A DNA stretch of 64,000 bases from CAIVAT01 sp037141055. GTDB lineage: Bacteria; Bacteroidota; Bacteroidia; Bacteroidales; FEN-979. Within the stretch, counting starts at the first letter, position 1. Every line of letters begins with the position of its first letter. The DNA lies in NCBI GenBank assembly GCA_037141055.1, contig JBAXDH010000006.1, forward strand, positions 1-64,000, read 5' to 3'. Under the pieces are notes generated by a model that saw only the letters and a list, made by a program, of their open reading frames with translations, searched no databases and was not told the DNA's origin. Positions 23,935 through 32,891 of the stretch are shown one piece after another. The position numbers were made by a program, and so were the translations under genes.

Positions 23935-26568
23935 ATGAAAAATAAACTCTTTTCCTTAATCTTGGGTATCATCCTTGTATTTTACAACTTTCCCGCATTT
24001 GCCCAGGCATCGAATGATGAAGAGGTCATGCTTGCATTCAGATATCCGGCTATCGGCGGCGTCTATATCAGCAGCATTCTCAATGATAAAACAAAGCAAA
24101 CCTACCTGCCCGTAACGGAACTCTTCAATCTTTTTCAGATTGTTTATCAACCTGAATTGGACAATTTTACCATTCGGGGAAGTTATCTGAATCCTGATAA
24201 TCCGTTTGTCATAAACCTCAGCAAAATGCAAATTCAACTTGGGAAGGAGATTTTTCCAATCACCCCGGACGATTTTCGCATTGGTGCAATGGATTATTAT
24301 CTCTCCCCTGCAATTTTTGAGAAGGTATTTGGATTGATCTTCACCGCGAATATCGATTATCTCACCTTGACGCTCGTTACTGAAAAAAAACTTCCCGTTC
24401 AGGAGAAAGCAGAACGTGAAGAGCAACGGAATAAAATGTCGGCAGACCAGACCATCAGGCAGGATTATCCGCTTGCTTACAAACGTTCCAGGAAGATACT
24501 TGGCGGGGCGGTAGTGGATTATGCTTTAAACGGAATCTATACAGGCAATTCACAGAGTTTAAGTTACACGTTTACGGGTGGGATGGAGTTCCTCGGAGGC
24601 GATATTCAGGGAATTGTTATCGGATCGAAAGCCGTAAATGTGCCGAACTATTTGCAAGCCAGCGGATTGAGATGGAGGTTTGTGGTGCGTGATAATGCTT
24701 ATTTCTCAAGCTTTACTGCAGGGCAACTGTCTACGACCGGCTTGCTGGGCAAACAGATCAGGGGGATCGCAATAACCAACGATCCTGTTGAACCCAGGAG
24801 GAATTTCGATACGTATGTGTTTGATGGACATACCGAACCGGAGTCGGAGGTTGAACTCTATCTGAATGATCGCCTGATCGGGTACATGCGGGCCGATGAA
24901 CTTGGATATTACCGGTTCAATGTGCCGATCTCTTATGGCACATCCCGCCTTACCACACGGGTATATACCCCGTCCGGTGAGGTTAAGATGATTGACCGGG
25001 AGTTGCAGGTGCCGTTCACCTTTTTACCCAAGGGAGTGGTCTCTTATCATTTGCAGGGTGGAACGGTCGAAAATACATCCACTGAACTGTCGAAGGAAAC
25101 ATACATAGGGCATGGCGATGTGGCAGTAGGGATTACGAAATGGCTGACCGCCTCGCTCGGAGCAGACTATTTTGCGGAGAAAATATGGTCGGCTACGCCG
25201 TTTTTTTACGGCAGCGTTTCATCGCGCATTGCCAAGCAATACATCCTCACGGCCGATATTGCCCCGGACAATTACTATCGTCTTTCAGGCAGTGTGATGT
25301 ATCCGTCAGATATGAGTGTCAACCTGATCTACACGCATTACCCTCATTCCGGCACATTCAATGTTCTCGGTGCATCGGATGACATCGCTGGTAATTTATA
25401 TATCCCGATCAGGGTGTTCGGACTCAACACCGGCCTGCGTTTCGGAGGTCAGCATACACAGCTCTCGGGAAGTACGATTACGAAGTACAATATTGATTTC
25501 AGTTCAAAAATATGGCAGTTCAACCTCCGTATGAACTACCGTCATTCTTTTATTCGTATTGGTTCCCTGATGTTTACGAATGAACAATCACTCACAACTT
25601 CACTTACCTATACAATTGCCAGAACACCTGGTGTACCTGTCTATGTGAGGGGAATGTTCATCAGAGCCCAGGCAATGTACGATTTCAGAAACGCCAGGTT
25701 TGTTGAGTCCGACATTCAATTGTCCCGCACCCTTTTTCGTAACGGCCGCCTGAATGTCAATCTTGGGTATAACTTTCAGCAGAAATCGATGGTTTCAGAA
25801 GTTGGTTTTACACTTGATCTGAATTTTGTCCGGTCGACGACCACATTTAATTCATTGGGGAGTGCCACGGCACTTCGTCAAAGTTTAAACGGATCGATCG
25901 GGGTGGATGCGAGAAATGTGAGAATTGAAATGTCAAATCGCGAACAGGTCGGGCGTGCGGCCTTATCTGTTGTCTCCTACGTTGATAACAACAATTCTGG
26001 CACTTACGACAAAGATGACGAAATTTTACCCTATAATTCGGTCGTACTGGATGATCCTGCAACAGCCAGGGTTGGTAACGACGGGGTGCTGAGGCTTAGT
26101 CAGTTGCAGAGTTATTACCGGTACAACCTGAAGGTGAACCGCAATGCCATTGCGAACCCGACCCTGGTTCCTCAGAAATCGGAGTTCTCGTTTGTAACGG
26201 ATCCCAATCAATATAAGCGCATAGAGATTGCGTTTTACAGGGGCGGGGTCATCGATGGAAAAGTCTATGTCGACAAGGCTGCCGGTGTGCAGGGACAGGG
26301 AGGTTTGCGCCTGGTGATTAAAGGCGACAGCAGCAATTATGAACAAACCATCCGGACCTTCGCCGACGGTGGGTTTTATGCAATGGATATTCCTCCCGGG
26401 AAATATACTATTGATGTTGACCCGACGCAACTCGGATTCCTGCGTGTTACAAACCCAAAGGGCGCATTGAAAATTGAGATTCAGGCGTTATCGCAGGGAG
26501 ACTACATTGAAGGGCTTGAGATGCATCTGATCCCTGAACCCGATCCGGAAAACAGTGAGGGTAAGTAG
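23935..26568 (+). CDS. Usher-like outer membrane protein of a chaperone-usher-type system
   Basis: An 877-residue protein with a signal peptide (1-23, ending AFAQ). Residues about 30-165 form a mixed domain ending in a Pro-containing linker (KKLPVQEKAER), as in usher N-terminal domains. Beta-barrel-like strands follow (from GGAVVDYALNGIY, about 190). At about 290-375 lies a plug-like beta-sandwich: VFDGHTEPESEVELYLNDRL, GYYRFNVPISYG, RVYTPSGEV, VPFTFLPKGVVSYHLQGG; the order G-x-x-x-P-x-S-x-V-x-x-Y-x-N and the fluid end LPKGxxxYxLxGG parallel FimD/PapC and archaic ushers. More barrel strands (about 390-640) with alternating aromatics come next, then two C-terminal beta domains (about 670-860), the first with a DNNNSGTYDKDDE metal-binding-like loop. 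Ushers fold as 24-strand pores that assemble and secrete pilins. It is the last gene of the locus and is followed by a terminator. Annotation pipelines may call it only a carboxypeptidase-regulatory-like protein. Confidence 0.72.
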   Translation: MKNKLFSLILGIILVFYNFPAFAQASNDEEVMLAFRYPAIGGVYISSILNDKTKQTYLPVTELFNLFQIVYQPELDNFTIRGSYLNPDNPFVINLSKMQIQLGKEIFPITPDDFRIGAMDYYLSPAIFEKVFGLIFTANIDYLTLTLVTEKKLPVQEKAEREEQRNKMSADQTIRQDYPLAYKRSRKILGGAVVDYALNGIYTGNSQSLSYTFTGGMEFLGGDIQGIVIGSKAVNVPNYLQASGLRWRFVVRDNAYFSSFTAGQLSTTGLLGKQIRGIAITNDPVEPRRNFDTYVFDGHTEPESEVELYLNDRLIGYMRADELGYYRFNVPISYGTSRLTTRVYTPSGEVKMIDRELQVPFTFLPKGVVSYHLQGGTVENTSTELSKETYIGHGDVAVGITKWLTASLGADYFAEKIWSATPFFYGSVSSRIAKQYILTADIAPDNYYRLSGSVMYPSDMSVNLIYTHYPHSGTFNVLGASDDIAGNLYIPIRVFGLNTGLRFGGQHTQLSGSTITKYNIDFSSKIWQFNLRMNYRHSFIRIGSLMFTNEQSLTTSLTYTIARTPGVPVYVRGMFIRAQAMYDFRNARFVESDIQLSRTLFRNGRLNVNLGYNFQQKSMVSEVGFTLDLNFVRSTTTFNSLGSATALRQSLNGSIGVDARNVRIEMSNREQVGRAALSVVSYVDNNNSGTYDKDDEILPYNSVVLDDPATARVGNDGVLRLSQLQSYYRYNLKVNRNAIANPTLVPQKSEFSFVTDPNQYKRIEIAFYRGGVIDGKVYVDKAAGVQGQGGLRLVIKGDSSNYEQTIRTFADGGFYAMDIPPGKYTIDVDPTQLGFLRVTNPKGALKIEIQALSQGDYIEGLEMHLIPEPDPENSEGK

Positions 26569-26571
26569 GGG

Positions 26572-26593
26572 GCAGGTTACCTGCTTTTTGTTT
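26572..26593 (+). terminator. Short hairpin terminator after the usher-like gene
   Basis: GCAGG (26572-26576), loop TTA, CCTGC (26580-26584), then TTTTTGTTT. The stem is short. Confidence 0.5.
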
Positions 26594-26635
26594 CAACTCC
26601 TGTGAATTACCGTTTCGGGCAGTTCACAGTTTCTC

Positions 26636-27139
26636 CTAAAATTCAAAAGCTAATCCGATTTTCGGAACGAAGTGAAATTGATAAAAGCTGGGTGCTAAAA
26701 ATACGCTCCACCTTAAATTTGCCTCTTTGGTATAAAAAGACCATCCGAGGCGGGGGTCAATGATCGGACCTCTGTCATCTCCCCAGGTATCACCTGTCCA
26801 GGTGCTCCATGAATAACCCCCTCTCAGGGCAATATAAGGGTAATGAGTCCTGTTTTCGTTGATGTTGCGTAAGTTGAATCTGAATTGCAAATAGACGGTG
26901 AGGTTTTCAGTATTGTACGTGGAAAGGCCTGCACCGATTGAAAACGTATTGGAAAATTGATATCCATGGGTCGTGAAAACTTCAAAAATCGCTTTCGGAT
27001 TATCTTTTGGGAATGTCCCTCCAAAAGACAGCCCCACATCGCAGAAATATCCTTTGTTATGTATTGCGTATGATTTCGGGTGAGCGCAAAGCGCAGCAGA
27101 ACTCAATAATAATAGAAAAACGGTTATTCTGGTCTTCAT
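26636..27139 (-). CDS. Small outer membrane beta-barrel-like protein
   Basis: I use the ATG at 27139, which gives 167 residues with a signal peptide (KTRITVFLLLLSSAALCAHP). The mature part has repeated short amphipathic strands separated by turns (FSIGAGLSTYNTENLTVYLQ, YIALRGGYSW, WSVFLAPSFYQFHFVPKIG) and ends LAFEF, a terminal aromatic typical of outer membrane barrels. About 140 mature residues fit an eight-strand barrel. I cannot assign a named family. It is convergent with the usher-like gene and sits 11 bases downstream of the hydrolase lipoprotein gene, so it may share its transcript. Confidence 0.6.
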   Translation of the reverse strand: MKTRITVFLLLLSSAALCAHPKSYAIHNKGYFCDVGLSFGGTFPKDNPKAIFEVFTTHGYQFSNTFSIGAGLSTYNTENLTVYLQFRFNLRNINENRTHYPYIALRGGYSWSTWTGDTWGDDRGPIIDPRLGWSFYTKEANLRWSVFLAPSFYQFHFVPKIGLAFEF

Positions 27140-27150
27140 CGTGAGAATAG

Positions 27151-28344
27151 CTATATCAGTAAATGAAGCATACAATACGTATAAAATTCCGGCCCGGCTT
27201 CCTTGTGGTCCTTGCCGGGAATATCGTGCAGTGTTACATTGCATCCTGCTGCCAGGAATGCCTTGTAAGCACTTTCCGTATTTTCGTACGGGACTATTGT
27301 ATCCTTGGTCGCATGCAACAGCGTTATTTTTGCTTTAGGTACCCAGTTTGTTACTTTTCCGTAAACGATCAGGCTGTTGTGTCTTAATGCGCCCCTGAAT
27401 TTTTTTGTATTCAGGTTTGTCGTATCAAGTGCCTGTGCAGCCATGATCCTCGTTATTTTTGTTTCCCCCATCATTGTAGAAACCTCATCGGTCGTGTAGT
27501 TTTTCGAAAGGATCCAATCCTGGTAGTGAGATAAAATAGGTTCTTTGAACATCTGACTTAAATCTAAATTCAAACTGTCTCCGTAATTCAGTCCCAGGAC
27601 CAGGAGGGGAATTGTAACCGGCTGGCTGCTGTAATCCTTTTCTACGAACGTATCATACGATTTTATTAGATCATAGGCACCGCCGCCGGCGAATACCTGG
27701 TCTATTACAAAAGCATCCTTATACAAAGGCTCTGTCTCAACAAACCTGAGAAATGCGAGTGATGCCTGCCCGCCCTGGGAATAACCCATTACCGTAATTT
27801 TGTGAGACATTTTCCTGCTGATTGAAGCAAAATATTCTTTTGCAGCGAGAAGCATGTCGGCAGAAGCCTGGCCTGTACTTATCACATCATAATAGGGATG
27901 AACTTTATCCTTGGAGGCACCATACCCGATATAATCAGGAGCTACTACCGCATAACCAAACAGGGAGAAAAGGCCTTCTGTGACTGCCATTTTCTCGGAG
28001 GGTACCTCGTAATTGGCGCCATAGGTATAATGAACTCCCAGGATAGTTCCCAGTTGCTCATAGTCAATATCAGCAGCAGGGAAAAATATTGCGCCTGAGG
28101 CCAGGATAGGATCTCCCTTAGGGTCAACGGTATTATAAACTATTGAAACTATTTTTATTTTTTTATTGGGCAAGGCTTTGTACAGCGTGGAATTCGGGCT
28201 TTGTTTAAGTCTGCTTGCCAAAGTGTACTTATCTATTACTTCAACTTTTTCGACTCTTTCAAGAAAGAAAAACTCAGTCAGTGGTTCCTTTTTGCAAGAA
28301 TAGAGGCAGGAAATCAGCAAGCAATACAATAATAACTTTTTCAT
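27151..28344 (-). CDS. Alpha/beta-hydrolase lipoprotein (secretory lipase-like)
   Basis: From the ATG at 28344 the protein has 397 residues. It starts with a lipoprotein signal (KKLLLYCLLISCLYSCKKE; the Cys before KKE is the likely lipid site). The fold is alpha/beta-hydrolase: a nucleophile elbow GYSQGGQAS, a likely acid in HATKDTIVPYENTE and a likely base in IPGKDHKEAG. The spacing and an early YGANYEVPSEK region resemble secretory lipase/prolyl-oligopeptidase-like esterases, so the substrate may be a lipid or other ester; this cannot be told from sequence. Probably periplasm- or surface-facing. Confidence 0.8.
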   Translation of the reverse strand: MKKLLLYCLLISCLYSCKKEPLTEFFFLERVEKVEVIDKYTLASRLKQSPNSTLYKALPNKKIKIVSIVYNTVDPKGDPILASGAIFFPAADIDYEQLGTILGVHYTYGANYEVPSEKMAVTEGLFSLFGYAVVAPDYIGYGASKDKVHPYYDVISTGQASADMLLAAKEYFASISRKMSHKITVMGYSQGGQASLAFLRFVETEPLYKDAFVIDQVFAGGGAYDLIKSYDTFVEKDYSSQPVTIPLLVLGLNYGDSLNLDLSQMFKEPILSHYQDWILSKNYTTDEVSTMMGETKITRIMAAQALDTTNLNTKKFRGALRHNSLIVYGKVTNWVPKAKITLLHATKDTIVPYENTESAYKAFLAAGCNVTLHDIPGKDHKEAGPEFYTYCMLHLLI

Positions 28345-28371
28345 TTTCGGGTATAATGTTAACAATCCTTA

Positions 28372-28983
28372 TTAAAAAAGAAACGCACATGAAAATTCCA
28401 ACCCCATTTGTTTAAGGGCGGAAAAGTCATCCGAGTTGATCCGGACCAGGTTCCACCTGTATCTGCTCTCCAGCTGAAATTTCCAGAGATCAAAACCGAA
28501 CCCTGCACTGACTCCAAAAAACAGTTTGTTCAGTTGGCCTCCTGCCTGGGTTTTGTCTATATCAAGCATGTCGAAAAAATCCCCGTAAGTCTTTATTATA
28601 TAGGAGCCATAAATATTTCCGAGGATATAAGGCCTGAAAATTTTACTTAATTGCAGACCAACTTTAATATTAACCGGAATATCTATCGTCTGAATAGTTG
28701 TAATATAATTTGTTACGTAGATCAGATCTACATTTGTCGTCGAATTTGTAAAAAGAATTTCAGGTACAATCGAGTAATTTACAAATCCTCCTTTTTTGTA
28801 TTGAAATAATGCACCAAAACTCCAGCCCGGCATTCCTTCAAAGTCGGAATAATAGCCTTTGCCATAGTTTTCCAGATGAATGTAATTGATTCCTGCCTTT
28901 ATTCCAATTTTATAAGGTTTTTCCTGAGCGGAAACACTGCTTATTGCGCATACTATTGTTAATATTATTAAAGCCTTTCTCAT
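28372..28983 (-). CDS. PorT-like outer membrane beta-barrel protein
   Basis: A protein of 203 residues. Signal peptide 1-19 (ending VSAQ). The mature part opens with YKIGIKAGINYIHLE, has LFQYKKGGFVNYSIVPEILF and IQTIDIPVNIKVGLQ (the IPVNIKVG pattern recalls PF13568, outer membrane protein beta-barrel 2), and ends CAFLF. It should be an eight-strand barrel of unknown role. The Bacteroidota family includes T9SS PorT, but this protein cannot be assigned to that function. The hydrolase lipoprotein gene follows 27 bases downstream on the same strand. Confidence 0.75.
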   Translation of the reverse strand: MRKALIILTIVCAISSVSAQEKPYKIGIKAGINYIHLENYGKGYYSDFEGMPGWSFGALFQYKKGGFVNYSIVPEILFTNSTTNVDLIYVTNYITTIQTIDIPVNIKVGLQLSKIFRPYILGNIYGSYIIKTYGDFFDMLDIDKTQAGGQLNKLFFGVSAGFGFDLWKFQLESRYRWNLVRINSDDFSALKQMGLEFSCAFLF

Positions 28984-29082
28984 ACAGAGCTGAGTTCTAT
29001 GATGTGTTTTAATCCATGACCATTTTTCATCTTTCGGACCAATGATGGTTATAACCTGGTGTAAAAATTTTGAAAATAAACA

Positions 29083-29157
29083 GATTAGGCCCTAAAACCA
29101 TAAAATTAGGCTATTTGCTAGCAATAATCTAATTTTATAATTACCAAGGCCTAAATT
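29083..29157. repeat. Imperfect long inverted repeat in an intergenic gap
   Basis: Left arm about 29083-29110 (ATTAGGCCCTAAAACC then ATAAAATTAGG) and right arm about 29129-29157 (CTAATTTTATAATTACC then AAGGCCTAAA). The inner ATAAAATTAG/CTAATTTTAT match is perfect over 10 bases, and the outer TTAGGCC/GGCCTAA match is perfect over 7. The gap of 285 bases (28984-29268) holds nothing else I can name. It could be a bidirectional terminator, a regulator site or an element remnant. Confidence 0.6.
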
Positions 29158-29268
29158 TATGAAATATCTGATCTGACTTTTTCAGGTCGGCCAGAATGAA
29201 AATATTCAGCCCTTGTACTGCTGAAAACCCTTGCCAATAAATGTTCTTGAAAATTTTATTAAAATGTG

Positions 29269-29712
29269 TTATGCACTTAAGAGCTGCAATGAATTGTCTT
29301 CAATATTGGAAGGTCCAACGTGCAAGGACCACAAGTCATCACTCTGCGGATAGTTAACCCTGATACCATTTTTATATATAACCCTGTTGATTACTTTACC
29401 GGATTCATCCCACTGGCAACGCTCACCATTCAACTTACCGTTAACATAGGTAAAGGACTCCTTTATTTTCCCCGTTTTCTCGTCATATTTTGACCATTGA
29501 CCGTTTGGAATCCCATTATTATACATTAAAGACATGGTTAAAACTCCAGCTTTGTTGTAAAAATTGGAATATCCTATCTTAACACCATTTGAATCAACCA
29601 GGGTCAGTTCCTCTGGATTGCCGGTTGATGCATTGAATACCATGTATACTTTTTGAGCATTTGCGCAAATGGGAAAAGTCATTAAAAAAACCAGGGCAAT
29701 AATTGTTCTCAT
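29269..29712 (-). CDS. Secreted MORN-variant repeat protein
   Basis: From the ATG at 29712 the protein has 147 residues; the longer frame begins at a TTG. Signal peptide 1-19 (ending ANAQ). The mature part has three or four short repeats of the type Y-x-N-G-x-x-N-G-x-W-x-x-Y-D-x-x-G (SLMYNNGIPNGQWSKYDEKT, FTYVNGKLNGERCQWDESG, RVIYKNGIRV), matching the MORN_2 repeat (PF07661) also seen in YwqK-like antitoxins. Such secreted repeats are common in Bacteroidota with unknown function. No neighbour suggests a role. Confidence 0.7.
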   Translation of the reverse strand: MRTIIALVFLMTFPICANAQKVYMVFNASTGNPEELTLVDSNGVKIGYSNFYNKAGVLTMSLMYNNGIPNGQWSKYDEKTGKIKESFTYVNGKLNGERCQWDESGKVINRVIYKNGIRVNYPQSDDLWSLHVGPSNIEDNSLQLLSA

Positions 29713-29925
29713 ATTTGTGCGCAACTTTATCATGTGCACAGCAATACAAAAAGAAAGCCACAATAATTGTAAAATAAATATTTGTGAAAAAATATAATGT
29801 AACCATCAGAAAAATAGATAGATAGAATGAGGATAAAAATCTAAAATTACAGAAATCACGTAATTGTTATGGAGGAAAATGCAAGGAAAAAGTGAAATAA
29901 ACGCACATGTGTGCGGAAATAATTT

Positions 29926-31317
29926 TCAGTTTTCCGATTTTCCGATCGATAAGTTGTATTTCTTCATTTTGCGGATGAGTGCATCACGGGTAATGCCGAG
30001 AATATCCGCAGCGGCTTTCTGGTTAAACTTGGTTGCGGATAGTGCTTTGCGGATGAGATCTTTTTCATGAACTTTCAGGTTCACGATGGCGGGCGCATGA
30101 GTATGTGACGCGGTATTATTCGATTTCAGGGGAAAATCACTTGCAGTCAGGTGGTCGCTTTTGCACAGGATGATTGCCCTTTCGGTCATGTTTTTCAATT
30201 CCCGGATGTTCCCGGGGAAAGTGTATCCACGAAGGAGTTTAAATACTTCGTTGTCTACTGTCAGGCCTGGCCTGTTCATCTTAACAGCAAAGTCATGGGT
30301 GAAATGTTCCAGGAGCGGCTTGATGTCTTCCGGCCTTTCCCTGAGGGGCGGGATATGCAGGTGTATGGTGTTTAACCTGTGTAGCAGATCCAGTCTGAAC
30401 TTGTGCTCGGTAACGCGCTGCTCGATATCATGGTTCGTGGATGAAATGATTCGAAAGTCCGTGCGTATCGGAACAGTATCTCCGACGCGGGTAATTACTT
30501 TCTCTTCGGCGGCTCGCAGTATTTTTGCCTGCAAATTCAGGGGCATATCGGCAATTTCATCCAGAAACAAAGTGCCCTGGTTGCAAACCTCAAAAAAACC
30601 CATCTTATCTGCAATGGCCCCGGTAAATGAGCCCTTTTTATGTCCGAAAAATTCACTTTCCAGTAAAGAGTCGGTGATTGCACTGCTGTTGACTGCGCAG
30701 AAAATATGATCTTTGCGGTTACTGGAATAATGAATTATCCTCGCGATGTTTTCCTTTCCTGTACCGCTTTCACCTGTAATGAGGACGTTTGCATCCGGGT
30801 ACTTTGCAGCCGTAACTGCGGCATCAAATACTTCCCGGATATTCCGGCTGACACCTATAAAATGGCGGTCGATTTTTTCTTCAAGGGTTTTAGAAATAAG
30901 AGAATTTCGCTCCTCAACCTGTTTAAGTTTGCGCTGAAGATTCAGGTATTTTTTTGTACGCTCAATAACGATCTGAATATCAAGGTGTCGAAAAGGTTTG
31001 CGTAAATAATCGAATGCACCGTTACGCATTGCCTTTATAACGGTATCCATATCGCCATGGGCAGAAATAATCACCACTTCAAGGTTCGGGTATTTTACTT
31101 TAACTTCCTGCAGAATGTCAAGCCCGCTTATTCCGGGCAACCGCACATCAAGAATCAGCAGGTCGATTTGCTGTCCCTCCAGAATGTGCTTTGCATCCTG
31201 GTAGGTATTGGTCTCGAATGCCTGGTAACCTGATTTTTGCAAAAACTCCTGTAATTCCTCGGTAAATTCCTTTTCGTCATCAAGGATCAGTATCTCGATC
31301 TTTTCCTGCTGTGTCAT
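29926..31317 (-). CDS. NtrC-family sigma-54-dependent response regulator
   Basis: A protein of 463 residues. Receiver domain 1-125 with acidic pocket (ILDDEKEF), phosphoacceptor Asp in LLILDVRLPG, and conserved Lys in YLRKPF. The AAA+ domain (about 155-390) has Walker A GESGTGKENIA, the sigma-54 contact loop GSFTGA (Ser replaces the more common Ala), Walker B GTLFLDEIADM and arginine-finger region RLDLLHRLN. A Fis-type helix-turn-helix (about 425-460, FNQKAAADILGITRDALIRK) ends the protein. It would activate sigma-54 promoters when phosphorylated. It lies 13 bases downstream of the sensor kinase gene, so the two form a two-component operon. Targets are not marked in the window. Confidence 0.95.
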   Translation of the reverse strand: MTQQEKIEILILDDEKEFTEELQEFLQKSGYQAFETNTYQDAKHILEGQQIDLLILDVRLPGISGLDILQEVKVKYPNLEVVIISAHGDMDTVIKAMRNGAFDYLRKPFRHLDIQIVIERTKKYLNLQRKLKQVEERNSLISKTLEEKIDRHFIGVSRNIREVFDAAVTAAKYPDANVLITGESGTGKENIARIIHYSSNRKDHIFCAVNSSAITDSLLESEFFGHKKGSFTGAIADKMGFFEVCNQGTLFLDEIADMPLNLQAKILRAAEEKVITRVGDTVPIRTDFRIISSTNHDIEQRVTEHKFRLDLLHRLNTIHLHIPPLRERPEDIKPLLEHFTHDFAVKMNRPGLTVDNEVFKLLRGYTFPGNIRELKNMTERAIILCKSDHLTASDFPLKSNNTASHTHAPAIVNLKVHEKDLIRKALSATKFNQKAAADILGITRDALIRKMKKYNLSIGKSEN

Positions 31318-31330
31318 TCCTCCGTCTGAA

Positions 31331-32839
31331 TTATTGCTTTAAAATTATTCTTATTTTAGTCTCAATCATCTGCATGCTTGAAAATTCGATGGTACCCTTC
31401 ATGTCTTTGATTATCTGGTAGGAAACCGACAGTCCAAGCCCGGTTCCTTTTCCGGGATCCTTTGTTGTGTAAAAGGGCAGCATAACCTGGTTTAAATTTT
31501 CATCGGAAATCCCGATTCCATTGTCTTTTACCTCAACAACCACTTGTTGATCCTGGGCAAATGATTTGATTTCTATTGTTTTATAGTATGGATCACCCAA
31601 CTGATTTTCCTTTTCCAACAGCGCATCCTTGGCATTGGAAAGCAGGTTCAGTATTACCTGTTCAAATTTATAAGTATTTCCGATGATTTGCGGCAGATTG
31701 TCATGCAGCAGAATCTGAAGTTCAATGCCATAATGTTTAAACTGCGCGGAAATCATAGAAACAGCATTCCGGATGCTCGAATTGACGTCGAAACCTGTTA
31801 AAATGAAATCATCATGGGCTCTTGAGAAAACGCGTATATGGTCAATGATGTTACGGATTCGTGTGATGTTTTCGAAAATCTTATGAGTTTTTTTATTAAG
31901 GTATACGGGATCAATTTTTTCCTCTGTGGCAATTTCGTTCAGAATATTGTCCATAGCCATAGACATGGTGTTTAACGGCTGATTTATCTCATGGGCGATG
32001 CCTGAAGCCATTTCACCCAGCCCTGCCATTCGTTCGGAATGGATCAGTTGCATCTCGAGTTTTTTGCGTTGCGAAATATCCCTGAGGATAATCATCAGTG
32101 ATTTTGAATTTCCCGACTGGTCGTGGAGCAGGGTGGCTCTGGCTTCAGTGACAATTATTGAATGATCCTTTTTTGTAAACCTGATGTCAATATTCTGCGC
32201 ATGGCCTTTTGATGCGGTGTTTTTAAAGATTTCAGCAATATTGTTTTTTTCGTCCGGATGAACAAATTCTGAAAAAGGCATGCCTGCCAGTTCATCGATT
32301 GTATCTGCCCCGTAAAGTTCAATGCCAACCGATGATACTTCAGTGATTATTCCGTCAGTATCTGTAATAAATATGCCGTCAGGAGATGCTTTTACCATGG
32401 TTCGGTATCGTTCCTCGCTGATTGCCAGAGCATTGTTTGTATCCTTAAGCTTCTGCCGGAGTTTTGCCTCACGAAGTTCACGCAGAACCACGGAAGGAAA
32501 CCTGGTCATGCTGTCTTTCATCAAATAATCATGAGCCCCGGCCTTGATCATTTCCACCGCTTTTTCTTCACCAATAGCTCCTGAAATCACAATAAAAGGG
32601 ATATCAAGATTTGCCGCATGATAGACTGCAAGGGCAGATAATACATCAAAATCAGGCATGGAATAATCCGATAAAATCAGGTCCCAACCCTGGCCTTTCA
32701 ATGCCGCTTCCATTTGGGGCGATGTTTCAACACGCTGAAATTTAACGACATACCCAGCTTTACGCAGATGCCGGACGTTTAATTCAGCATCATTTTGATT
32801 GTCTTCTATAATAAGAACCGAAAGTTTCTGCTCCATCAT
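31331..32839 (-). CDS. Receiver-PAS-histidine kinase (hybrid sensor)
   Basis: From the ATG at 32839 the protein has 502 residues. Unusually it opens with a receiver domain (about 1-125: LIIEDNQNDAE, phosphoacceptor in LILSDYSMPDFD, VISGAIGEE). A PAS domain follows (about 140-260: RYRTMVKASPDGIFITDTDG), then HisKA with GIAHEINQPLNTM (phosphoacceptor His) and a HATPase with N-box NLLSNAKDALL, G1 DNGIGI and GKGTGLGLS. There is no membrane segment, so it is cytosolic and may receive its signal from another kinase or a soluble ligand. Its partner is the NtrC-type regulator 13 bases downstream. Confidence 0.93.
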   Translation of the reverse strand: MMEQKLSVLIIEDNQNDAELNVRHLRKAGYVVKFQRVETSPQMEAALKGQGWDLILSDYSMPDFDVLSALAVYHAANLDIPFIVISGAIGEEKAVEMIKAGAHDYLMKDSMTRFPSVVLRELREAKLRQKLKDTNNALAISEERYRTMVKASPDGIFITDTDGIITEVSSVGIELYGADTIDELAGMPFSEFVHPDEKNNIAEIFKNTASKGHAQNIDIRFTKKDHSIIVTEARATLLHDQSGNSKSLMIILRDISQRKKLEMQLIHSERMAGLGEMASGIAHEINQPLNTMSMAMDNILNEIATEEKIDPVYLNKKTHKIFENITRIRNIIDHIRVFSRAHDDFILTGFDVNSSIRNAVSMISAQFKHYGIELQILLHDNLPQIIGNTYKFEQVILNLLSNAKDALLEKENQLGDPYYKTIEIKSFAQDQQVVVEVKDNGIGISDENLNQVMLPFYTTKDPGKGTGLGLSVSYQIIKDMKGTIEFSSMQMIETKIRIILKQ

Positions 32840-32891
32840 CTTGTAGTTAACTTCACCATTTGCCTGGATATCGGGGCACATCAATCATAGG

